Assembly: GCA_039191605.1 (NCBI GenBank)
Contig: JBCCXL010000024.1
Span: 23,488-87,487, forward strand
Origin: JBCCXL01 sp039191605
Lineage (GTDB): Bacteria > Acidobacteriota > Thermoanaerobaculia > Multivoradales > JAHZIX01
Length of the DNA stretch: 64,000 nt
Direction: 5' to 3'
The notes under the pieces were generated by a model, which was not told where the DNA came from, made no database searches, and saw only the letters and a list, made by a program, of their open reading frames with translations. The position numbers and the translations under genes were made by a program. Positions 8,820 to 16,678 of this stretch are shown one piece after another. Position 1 is the first letter of the stretch; every line of letters begins with the position of its first letter.

Positions 8820-10108
8820 TCCCCTCCACTCCCCGCTATCCCTCCCCCAGCGCCCCGCACCAGCGCCGCCCCTCGTCTCTCTCCTGCCGGAACCTCTGGA
8901 GGAGCCTCTGGAGCGCCGGCCTGCTGGCCCTGCTGCTGCTCGCCGCGCCCTTCCCCGCCGACGCCCACAATATGGGCGAGAGCTACCTCTACCTGCAGAT
9001 CTACGAAGACACCGTCACCGGCCGCTTCGAGATCGCCCTCTCGGACTACAACTTCCTTCGCGGCTTGGTCGGCACGCCCCAGGAGATCACCCCGGAAAAC
9101 TTCGCGGAAAAAGTCCACCTGCTGGAGGCCTATTACCGCGAGAAGGTGCGCCTCAGCGACGACAGCGGCCCGCTGACTCTCGAGTTCCGGGAGCGGGCCC
9201 TGCTGGGCACGATGCGCCCCTACGCCCAGCTCTCCTTCGATCTCGGCGGCCTGCAGAAGGTCCCGGAACAGATCACCGTCGAATACTCCGTGCTCTTCGA
9301 CGACGAGCCCAGCCATCGCGGCTTCCTGCTGGTGGAGCACGATTGGTCGACGGGCACCTTCTCCAACGAGGGCCAGGTCTCGCTGGAATTCGCTCCGGAC
9401 TCCCGGCGCCAGGTCTTCGAGCTTCCGGAGCTGAACCTCCTGAACGGCTTCCTCGCCGTCGTCGGCCTCGGCTGGGATCGGCTGTGGGAGGGCGTCGACC
9501 ACGTCTTCTTCCTCCTCGCCCTGCTGCTCGCCGCGGTGCTGATCCGCAAGGAAGAGAAGCCAACTCGGGAGCTCGCAGAGGGGCCAATAGAGGAGTGGAT
9601 GTCGGCGCTGAGCCGTATCGCCAAGATCACCGCCGCCTTCCTCCTGGCCCACAGCTTCACCCTGGCCCTGGCCTCCCTGGGGATCCTCAGCCTGCCGCTG
9701 CGGCCGGTGGAGGTGCTCATCGCCGCCTCCGTCGCCCTCGCCGCCCTCAATCTGCTGGTGCCCTTCATCAAGGACCGAATCTGGTGGTTCGTCGTCGGCT
9801 TCGGCCTGATCCACGGCTTCGGCCTCGCCGGAACCCTGGCGAAGATGGGCATCCTGGTGGAGAAGCGCGGCCTCGCAACCCTCGGCTTCAACCTCGGCTT
9901 CGAGACCGGTCTGCTGCTCATCGTCGCGGTGATCACGCCGCTGCTCCTCCTGGTGCGCCGCTGGTCCCTCTTCCGCAAGGTCGCCGTGCCGGCCATCGCC
10001 GTGGGCATGCTCCTGCTCTCCGCCGCCTGGATGGCGGAGCGGGCCCTCGACATCGACATTCCGATCCGCGAAACCCTGCCGGACGCCATCGAGCAGTATG
10101 TTCCTTAA
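8816..10108 (+). CDS. HupE/UreJ-type (type 2) integral membrane protein
   Basis: 430 residues, starting inside the dehydrogenase stop (ATGA overlap), so probably translationally coupled. A signal-like segment ends ...FPADA before HNMGESYLYL. A periplasmic domain of about 160 residues follows, then six or seven membrane helices carrying the HupE/UreJ hallmarks GVDHVFFLLALLL, LLAHSFTLALA and GLIHGFGLAG. Members of this family have been linked to nickel or cobalt uptake, but type 2 members are mostly uncharacterised. Its place inside a biosynthetic operon suggests export, self-protection or metal supply; the sequence does not decide. Confidence 0.8.
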   Translation: MIPSTPRYPSPSAPHQRRPSSLSCRNLWRSLWSAGLLALLLLAAPFPADAHNMGESYLYLQIYEDTVTGRFEIALSDYNFLRGLVGTPQEITPENFAEKVHLLEAYYREKVRLSDDSGPLTLEFRERALLGTMRPYAQLSFDLGGLQKVPEQITVEYSVLFDDEPSHRGFLLVEHDWSTGTFSNEGQVSLEFAPDSRRQVFELPELNLLNGFLAVVGLGWDRLWEGVDHVFFLLALLLAAVLIRKEEKPTRELAEGPIEEWMSALSRIAKITAAFLLAHSFTLALASLGILSLPLRPVEVLIAASVALAALNLLVPFIKDRIWWFVVGFGLIHGFGLAGTLAKMGILVEKRGLATLGFNLGFETGLLLIVAVITPLLLLVRRWSLFRKVAVPAIAVGMLLLSAAWMAERALDIDIPIRETLPDAIEQYVP

Positions 10109-10145
10109 CCTGTTCCCTAATCTGTTCCCTGACCCCCACTAAAGC

Positions 10146-11786
10146 ATGAGCCCTCTGCTGCATCATCTCCTCGAGGAAGCCGCCCAGCGAGACCCGAGCG
10201 CGGTGGCGATCCGCTGCAACGGCGAGTCGCTGACTTATGGCGAGCTTGCCCGCCGCGCCTACGGCCTCGCCCATCACCTGGTGGACGGCGGGCTGGAGCG
10301 GGGGGAGCGGGTGGCCGTGCTGCTGCGCAAGGGCTTCGAGGTTCCCGCCGCCTTCTACGGCGTCTTTGCCGCCGGCGGCGCCCTGGTGCCCATCGATCCG
10401 CGATCCCCGGCGGAGCAGGTGATTCGGATCCTGCGGGCGACGGGCGCCCGGCGCCTGATCACCGAGCCCGCCAAGGCCGCCGTCGCCCGCCAGGTCGTGG
10501 AAGCCTGCCCGGAGTTGCGCGAGGTCCTCGGCCTGGACTCTGCTGCGCTGGCTGGCGAAGAGAGTGAGAAGCACCTCAACGCCAACGCCAACGCCAACGC
10601 CAACGTCACCGGCCGGCCCTGGTCCTCCATCCTGGAAGCAGCCACCGAGCGCAGGCCCCCGGTGGAGGTCCTGGAGCTCGACACCTCTTACGTCCTCCAT
10701 ACCTCCGGCTCCACCGGAATCCCGAAGCTCATCCGCCACACCCACCACAGCGCCATGAGCTTCGTCGAGTGGGCGGCGGCGGAATACGGGCTGACCCCCG
10801 CCGACCGGCTGAGCAACCATTCCTCTCACCACACCTGCTTCGCCACCTTCGACTATTACGCCGCCGCCCGCGCCGGCGCCGCCACGGTGCTGCTCACCCC
10901 GGCGGTGATGATGATGCCCGCCAGCCTCTCGGCGCTGCTGGAGAAGGAAAAAGTCTCCGTCTGGTATTCAGTGCCCACCGCATTGGTGCAGCTCTCCCTG
11001 CGAGGAGAGATGCAGGACCGCGATCTGAGCGCCCTGCGCTGGGTGCTCTTCGCCGGCGAGACCTTCCCGCAGAAGCACCTGCAGCGGCTGCGGCAGCAGC
11101 TCCCCGGCGCCCGCTTCAGCCACGTCTACGGCTCCACCGAGGCCAACGTCTGCACCTACTACCACCTGCCGGAGAACCCAGTACCGGACGGGCCCCTGCC
11201 CATCGGCAAGGCCTGCCCCAACTCCAGCACCCTGGTGGTGGACGAGAACCTCCAGCCGGTGCCGCCGGGGGGCTCCGGCGAGCTGCTGGTGCGAGGCTCG
11301 ACGGTGATGTCCGGCTATTGGGACGAGCCGGAACGCAACCGCCAGGCGCTGATTCGCCGCCCCGCCGGCGGCGGCTTCGACCAGGTCTACTACCGCACCG
11401 GCGATCAGGTGCGCACGCTGGAGAACGGCGACCTCACCTTCGTCGCCCGCACCGACTTCCAGATCAAGGTGCGCGGCTTCCGAGTGGAGCTGGGGGAAGT
11501 CGAGACGGCCCTCCTGGCCCTGGACGAGGTCGCCGAGGCCTGCGCCTTCGCCGTGCCGGACTCGGAAGGCAGCTCCTCCCTGCGGGCCGCCATCGTGCCC
11601 TCCCCGGGGGCAGACCCTGACCCGCGGGACGTCCTCCGCGGCCTGAGAGAGCATCTGCCCATCCACGCCATTCCGGCGGAAGTGGCCGTGCTCCAGGCCT
11701 TCCCCCGCACCCCGACCAACAAAGTCGACCGCAAGGCCTTGCAGGCTAAAGCCCAGACCCAGGCCCAAGCCAAGGTGCAAGCCTAA
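10146..11786 (+). CDS. Stand-alone amino-acid adenylation enzyme (PltF-like AMP ligase)
   Basis: 546-residue single A domain with no fused carrier. Motifs in order: LTYGEL (A2), LHTSGSTGIPKLI (A3), FDYYAAARAG (A4), VYGSTEANV (A5), YRTGDQVR (A7), FQIKVRGFRVELGEVE (A8) and TNKVDRKAL (A10, with the usual NGK read as TNK but the Lys kept). The specificity positions read by eye are approximately D-Y-A-Y-L-A-V-V-C-K, close to the D-L-x-Y-L-A-L-V-C-K type I recall for L-prolyl ligases of pyrrole and anatoxin pathways. An Asn-Ala microrepeat (10579-10602) sits in a loop near residue 150. It probably loads the PCP encoded next. Confidence 0.88.
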   Translation: MSPLLHHLLEEAAQRDPSAVAIRCNGESLTYGELARRAYGLAHHLVDGGLERGERVAVLLRKGFEVPAAFYGVFAAGGALVPIDPRSPAEQVIRILRATGARRLITEPAKAAVARQVVEACPELREVLGLDSAALAGEESEKHLNANANANANVTGRPWSSILEAATERRPPVEVLELDTSYVLHTSGSTGIPKLIRHTHHSAMSFVEWAAAEYGLTPADRLSNHSSHHTCFATFDYYAAARAGAATVLLTPAVMMMPASLSALLEKEKVSVWYSVPTALVQLSLRGEMQDRDLSALRWVLFAGETFPQKHLQRLRQQLPGARFSHVYGSTEANVCTYYHLPENPVPDGPLPIGKACPNSSTLVVDENLQPVPPGGSGELLVRGSTVMSGYWDEPERNRQALIRRPAGGGFDQVYYRTGDQVRTLENGDLTFVARTDFQIKVRGFRVELGEVETALLALDEVAEACAFAVPDSEGSSSLRAAIVPSPGADPDPRDVLRGLREHLPIHAIPAEVAVLQAFPRTPTNKVDRKALQAKAQTQAQAKVQA

Positions 11787-11853
11787 GCCTCCCCGGAACC
11801 CTCCCAAGAATCCCCCCCAGACCCCAGATCCCAACCCCGAGATCCCAACCCCG

Positions 11854-12126
11854 ATGCAGCAACAGGCCCCTAGCCCCGAGCTCTCATCCATCGAAGCGCG
11901 ACTCCTGGAGCTGATCCAGCGAGAGCGCATGAGCCTGGTAGACACCGTCCACCGCCACGACGACCTGCTCTCCGGGGAGGTCCTCGATTCCGTCGCCGTG
12001 CTGCGCCTCGCCACCTGCGTCGAGGAGGAGTTCAACATCACCGTCGGCCCGGCGGATTTCGTGGTGGAGAACTTCCAGAATCTCGAGATCCTGGCCCAGT
12101 ACATCCAGCGCTCGATGGCCTCCTGA
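11854..12126 (+). CDS. Free peptidyl/acyl carrier protein
   Basis: 90-residue carrier protein of four-helix type. The phosphopantetheine site is Ser46 in GEVLDSVAVLRLA, which matches the DSV/DSL form of stand-alone PCPs more than the GGHS form of NRPS-embedded ones. It sits between the adenylation enzyme and the NRPS, with short spacers containing duplicated GATCCCAACCCC and GAGCCTCC motifs. Expected role: carry the aminoacyl group through desaturation by the dehydrogenase and donate it to the NRPS condensation domain. Confidence 0.9.
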   Translation: MQQQAPSPELSSIEARLLELIQRERMSLVDTVHRHDDLLSGEVLDSVAVLRLATCVEEEFNITVGPADFVVENFQNLEILAQYIQRSMAS

Positions 12127-12154
12127 GCCTCCTCCTGAGCCTCCTTACCGCGGC

Positions 12155-15100
12155 ATGAGCGACAGCTCCACCAGATCTCTGGGAGACGACTCCAATTCCT
12201 TCGGGGAATCCTCCTCAGGCCCCCTGACCTATCCCCAGACCCAGATCTGGACCGGCCAGCGGCTGCATCCCCAGAGTCCCCTCTACAACATGGCCTTCGC
12301 CTTCGTCCTCCAGGGGGAGGTGCGCAGCGAAGATTTCCTCGCCGCCTGGCGCCGGGTCGCCGAGGGCAGCGACGTGCTGCGCACCCGAATCCGCGAGAGG
12401 GTCGAAGGCAGCCCGGAGCGCTTCCTGGGACCGGTGCCGGAGTCCACCACCCTCGATCTCTCCTCCCATCCGGAGCCGGAAGCTGAGTTTCGCCGCTGGT
12501 GCCATGAGCGCTGCGCCCGGCCCCTGCCGCTGAACGGCCCCCTGGTCGACAGCGTCTGGGTGACCCTGGGCCCCGGGCGCGCCGGCTGGTACCTCAACCA
12601 GCACCACGTCATCGCCGACGCCTGGTCCACCACGCTGGTCTACCGGCAGGTGCTCTCTCAGCTGAAGAATGAGCTCGAAGGTCGGCTCGGCGCCGACTCG
12701 AGCACGGGCAATGAAGCCGTGCAGTCTCTCGCTTCTCCTCCGGCCTACTACCCCACCGCGCAGGCCCTCCTCCCCACTGCGGAGGAGTCCGCGACCAAGG
12801 CCCGGCAGCGAGCCCAGGAGCATTGGAATCAGCAGCAGCGACGCTCCCCCGGCACCTCCCAGCTCTACGGCCGTCCCCTTCAGCCCGAGGGCACAGAAAG
12901 CCGCCGCTGGACCCTGGCGCTCTCCGAGGCGCAGTCCCGCCGCCTCGATCAGCTCGCCGCCGGGCCGGGCTTTCGCAGCCTCTCCCCGGACCTCTCCCGC
13001 TTCGCCCTCTTTGCCACCCTGCTGAGCGCCTGGCTCTACCGCCTCGGCAACAGCGCCAGTCTCGGTGAAGACGGCCCCGACAGGGAGGGCACCGAGCTGG
13101 GCTTCGATACCCCCGTCGCCGGCCGCCCAACGGCGGAGGCCAAGCGCGCCCTGGGCCTCTTCATCGAGCTCTTCCCCTTTCGGGTCGCCGTCGAGCCCGG
13201 AGACAGCCTCCTCACCCTCGGCGCCCGCTGCCTGGGAGAAAGCCTCCAGCTGCTGCGCCACGCCCTGCCGGGCACCAGCGGTGGCCAGATCAACACGGCG
13301 AGCGGCGCCCAGACCAGCAACGTCGTCCTCAACTACATCCCCGTCTCCTTCGGTGACTTCGCCGGCCGGCCGGCCCAAGCCGAGTGGGTGCACCCCGGCC
13401 ACGGCGATAGCGTTCACGCCCTGCGGCTCCAGGTTCATGACTTCTCATCCACCGGCAGCACCGTCCTCCACTTCGACGCCAACGAGGCCGCCCTGTCGCC
13501 GCAGATCATCCAGCGGGGCATGGAGCACTTCCAGCGGCTGCTGGAGTCGGTGCTGGAACACCCCGAGCGACCCCTCGACGCCCTCGACCTGCTGACTCCC
13601 GCGGAGCGCCAGCAGCTCCAGCAGCTCCACTCCCCCACCCTCCCCAAAACTACTGAGCCGGCCGAGCCGCGCACCGTCGTCCAGCTCTTCGAGGAGCAGG
13701 CGGCTCGAGCCCCACACTCCGTCGCCCTGCAACAGGGGACCGAGGTAGTCTCTTTCCAAGAGCTTCAGCGGCAGGTGGAGGCCCTCGCCAGCATCCTGCG
13801 CGAGCGAGGCATCCAGCCAGGAGACCGGGTCGCCCTCCTCGGCCGCCGCTCCACGCTCACCGTCGTCGCCGTCCTTGCCGTGCTGCGAATCCGCGCCGCC
13901 TACGTCCCCATCGACCTCGCCGCACCGCCAACTCGCCGAGAGCATCTGCTGCGGGACTCCGGCGCCCGGCTGCTGCTCCTCGGCGAGCTGCTGGGCGGTG
14001 ACGGAAATCGGGAAGACGAGGGAATCCAGGACGACGGCCTCGCCGCAGGCGTGCCGACCCTCGCTATTTCTTCGGCCATCTCCTCAGCGATCTCCCAAGG
14101 CCTCACCGCCGCCGGCAACCACCGAGATCCGACCGACGAGCTGCCCCCTCAGCCAGGCCCCAACGAGCTCGCCTACCTGCTCTACACCTCCGGCTCCACC
14201 GGCCTGCCGAAAGGAGTCTTGGTTGACCACGGCGCTCTCTCCACCTATCTGCGCTGGGCATCGGAGACCTACGTCCGCGGCGAAGCCCTGACCTTCGCCC
14301 TCTTCACCTCCCTGGCCTTCGACCTCACCGTCACCAGCCTCTTCCTGCCGCTGATCACCGGCGGCACTCTGGAGATCTTCCCGGAATCCTCGGGGGCGAC
14401 GGATACCGCCGGGCGGGAGGTCGCCCGCGCCCGCGGCGTCGACTTCGTCAAGCTCACCCCCTCCCACCTCGAGCTGATGCAGCAGGTGGGGCTGGAGGGC
14501 TCGGGCATCCGGCGCATGATCCTAGGCGGCGAAGCCCTGCGGGCCGATCTCGCCGGCGCCGTCCATCAGCAGCTTCAGCAGGGCCCGGGTATCGAGAGCC
14601 ACGAGGTAGAGATCTACAACGAATACGGCCCCACCGAAGCCATCGTCGGCTGCGTCGTCCATCGCTTCGATCCGGAGCGGGATTCCGGCCCCGGCGTGCC
14701 CATCGGCCGCCCCATGGACCACGTGCGGGCGGAGATCCTCAACGCCGCCGGCGCGCCCGTTCCCGTCGGCGTCCCCGGGGAGCTGTGGATCGCCCCCCGA
14801 GGCGCTGCTCTCGGCGGCCACGATGCCCTCGCCCAGGGGTATCAAGGCCTCGCCGCCCTCACCGCCGACCGCTTCCGCCCCCACCCCGAAGGCTCCGGCC
14901 AGCGCCGCTACCGCACCGGCGACCGGGTGCGCCTGCGCCAAGACGGCAACCTCGACTACCTCGGCCGCCTCGACCGCCAGCTGAAGATCGCCGGCCACCG
15001 AATCGAGCCCGGCGAGATCGAGAGCGCCCTTCTCGCCCACTCCGGCATCGAGCAATGCGCCGTGCTGGCCCATCAGCCGGCGCCGAGCGCGGCTCAGCAG

Positions 15101-16636
15101 GCCCAGGCAAACACGACGAGCCCTACCGGCGGCGAGATCACCATTCACCGCTGTACCCGCTGCGGCCTGCCCTCCAACTACCCCGGCGCTACCTTCGACG
15201 ACCAGGGCCTGTGCAGCGTCTGCCTCGCCTACGAAGCCACCGAGATCCACACCCGCACCTACTTCCGCAGCCTCGACGACCTGCGGGCGATCTTCGAAGA
15301 GTCCGCCCGGCGCCACAACCCGCCCTACGACTGCATCATGCTCCTGAGCGGCGGCAAGGACAGCTCCTACGCCCTCTCCCGGCTGGTGGAGTTAGGGCTC
15401 AAGGTCTACGCCTTCACCCTCGACAACGGCTTTATCTCCGAGGGCGCCAAGGAAAACGTTCGCCGAGTCGCCGCACAGCTCGAGGTGCCGGTGGAATTCG
15501 CCACCACCCCGGCGATGAACGCCATCTTCCGAGACAGCCTGCGGCGCTTCTCCAACGTCTGCAACGGCTGCTTTAAGACGATCTACACCCTGAGCACCCA
15601 GCGAGCCCGGGAGCTGGGCATCCCCATCGTCGTCACCGGCCTGTCCCGCGGGCAGATGTTCGAGACTCGGCTCACCGAAGAGCTCTTCCGCGACGGCCGC
15701 CGCAGCCCCGAAGAGATCGACGCCGCCGTGCTCTCCGCCCGCAAGGCCTACCACCGCGCCGAAGACGAGGTCTCCCGCTCCCTCGACGTCGGCCTGTTCC
15801 AGGACGACAAGATCTTCGACGAAGTGCGCTTCGTCGACTTCTACCGCTACTGCGACGTCGGCCTCGACGAGGTCTACGCCCACCTCGGCCAAACCGTGCC
15901 CTGGATCCGCCCCGGCGACACCGGCCGCTCCACCAACTGCCTGATCAACGACACCGGCATCTTCGTCCACAAACACCAGCGGGGCTTCCACAACTACGCC
16001 CTGCCCTACAGCTGGGACGTGCGCCTCGGCCACAAGACCCGAGACGAGGCCCTGGACGAGCTGGACGACGACATCGACGAGGCCCAGGTGCGCAGCATCC
16101 TGGAGGAGATCGACTACCCCGAAGGCCTCGAAGCCCTCGACGGTGCGCCCTCGGGCCCCGCCGCCCTGAGGCTCCACGCCTTCTACGTCAGCGCCGAAGA
16201 CTTCCCCGAAGTCGAGCTGCGCCAGCACCTCCAGAGCCGCCTCCCCGCTCCCGTGCTGCCCTCCCGCCTCCACCGCCTCGACTCCCTCCCCCTCACCCAG
16301 AACGGCAAACTCGACACCGACGCCCTGCTGGCCACCCTCGAAAGCAGCTCCAGCACCAGCCAGCTCGCCGAGGCCCCCTATAGTCCCCCCGACGGCCCGG
16401 TCGAAGAATTCCTCGCCGAGATCTGGCAGGACGAGCTGCACGCCGAACGAGTCGGCGCCGAAGACCACTTCTTCCAGCTCGGTGGCACCTCCCTCACCGC
16501 CATTCAGGTGATGCTGAGGCTGTGCCGCGAATTCGACATCGACCTGCCGCTGGACGGACTCTTCACCACGCCGACACTGCGGGCGCTGGCGCGGGTGTCG
16601 GAGGATCGGATTTTGGCGGATGTGGGGGATTTCTAA
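12155..16636 (+). CDS. NRPS, C-A-PCP with a PP-loop amidotransferase-like domain inserted in the A domain
   Basis: 1,493 residues. Condensation domain about 20-480, with HHVIADA at 150-156 (HHxxxDG with Ala for Gly). Adenylation domain from about 510: LYTSGSTGLPKG at 676, YNEYGPTEA at 821, YRTGDR at 919, KIAGHRIEPGEIE near 943. The A domain is then interrupted: residues about 990-1330 form a zinc-ribbon (Cys1000, 1003, 1020, 1023), a PP-loop SGGKDSS at 1065 and CNGCFKT at 1136, as in N-acetyl-sugar amidotransferases (WbpG/PseA-like) of the AANH superfamily. The A domain resumes with an A9-like LPAPVLPSRL and A10 NGK (Lys1385). The PCP has GGTSL with Ser1446. There is no thioesterase. The specificity code reads D-L-T-K-I-G-E-V-G-K, essentially the asparagine code. 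The insert chemistry (amidine, thioamide or other) is unknown. Confidence 0.92.
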   Translation: MSDSSTRSLGDDSNSFGESSSGPLTYPQTQIWTGQRLHPQSPLYNMAFAFVLQGEVRSEDFLAAWRRVAEGSDVLRTRIRERVEGSPERFLGPVPESTTLDLSSHPEPEAEFRRWCHERCARPLPLNGPLVDSVWVTLGPGRAGWYLNQHHVIADAWSTTLVYRQVLSQLKNELEGRLGADSSTGNEAVQSLASPPAYYPTAQALLPTAEESATKARQRAQEHWNQQQRRSPGTSQLYGRPLQPEGTESRRWTLALSEAQSRRLDQLAAGPGFRSLSPDLSRFALFATLLSAWLYRLGNSASLGEDGPDREGTELGFDTPVAGRPTAEAKRALGLFIELFPFRVAVEPGDSLLTLGARCLGESLQLLRHALPGTSGGQINTASGAQTSNVVLNYIPVSFGDFAGRPAQAEWVHPGHGDSVHALRLQVHDFSSTGSTVLHFDANEAALSPQIIQRGMEHFQRLLESVLEHPERPLDALDLLTPAERQQLQQLHSPTLPKTTEPAEPRTVVQLFEEQAARAPHSVALQQGTEVVSFQELQRQVEALASILRERGIQPGDRVALLGRRSTLTVVAVLAVLRIRAAYVPIDLAAPPTRREHLLRDSGARLLLLGELLGGDGNREDEGIQDDGLAAGVPTLAISSAISSAISQGLTAAGNHRDPTDELPPQPGPNELAYLLYTSGSTGLPKGVLVDHGALSTYLRWASETYVRGEALTFALFTSLAFDLTVTSLFLPLITGGTLEIFPESSGATDTAGREVARARGVDFVKLTPSHLELMQQVGLEGSGIRRMILGGEALRADLAGAVHQQLQQGPGIESHEVEIYNEYGPTEAIVGCVVHRFDPERDSGPGVPIGRPMDHVRAEILNAAGAPVPVGVPGELWIAPRGAALGGHDALAQGYQGLAALTADRFRPHPEGSGQRRYRTGDRVRLRQDGNLDYLGRLDRQLKIAGHRIEPGEIESALLAHSGIEQCAVLAHQPAPSAAQQAQANTTSPTGGEITIHRCTRCGLPSNYPGATFDDQGLCSVCLAYEATEIHTRTYFRSLDDLRAIFEESARRHNPPYDCIMLLSGGKDSSYALSRLVELGLKVYAFTLDNGFISEGAKENVRRVAAQLEVPVEFATTPAMNAIFRDSLRRFSNVCNGCFKTIYTLSTQRARELGIPIVVTGLSRGQMFETRLTEELFRDGRRSPEEIDAAVLSARKAYHRAEDEVSRSLDVGLFQDDKIFDEVRFVDFYRYCDVGLDEVYAHLGQTVPWIRPGDTGRSTNCLINDTGIFVHKHQRGFHNYALPYSWDVRLGHKTRDEALDELDDDIDEAQVRSILEEIDYPEGLEALDGAPSGPAALRLHAFYVSAEDFPEVELRQHLQSRLPAPVLPSRLHRLDSLPLTQNGKLDTDALLATLESSSSTSQLAEAPYSPPDGPVEEFLAEIWQDELHAERVGAEDHFFQLGGTSLTAIQVMLRLCREFDIDLPLDGLFTTPTLRALARVSEDRILADVGDF

Positions 16637-16678
16637 GACGCCGAAACTCCCTGGGAACTCACTCCGTAGGCCCGAAGC

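Noticed and set aside
12155..16636. Two separate genes (NRPS and amidotransferase) joined by a sequencing error
   Set aside because: One uninterrupted frame, and A-domain motifs A9/A10 plus PCP follow the insert in the same frame, as expected for a true interrupted A domain.
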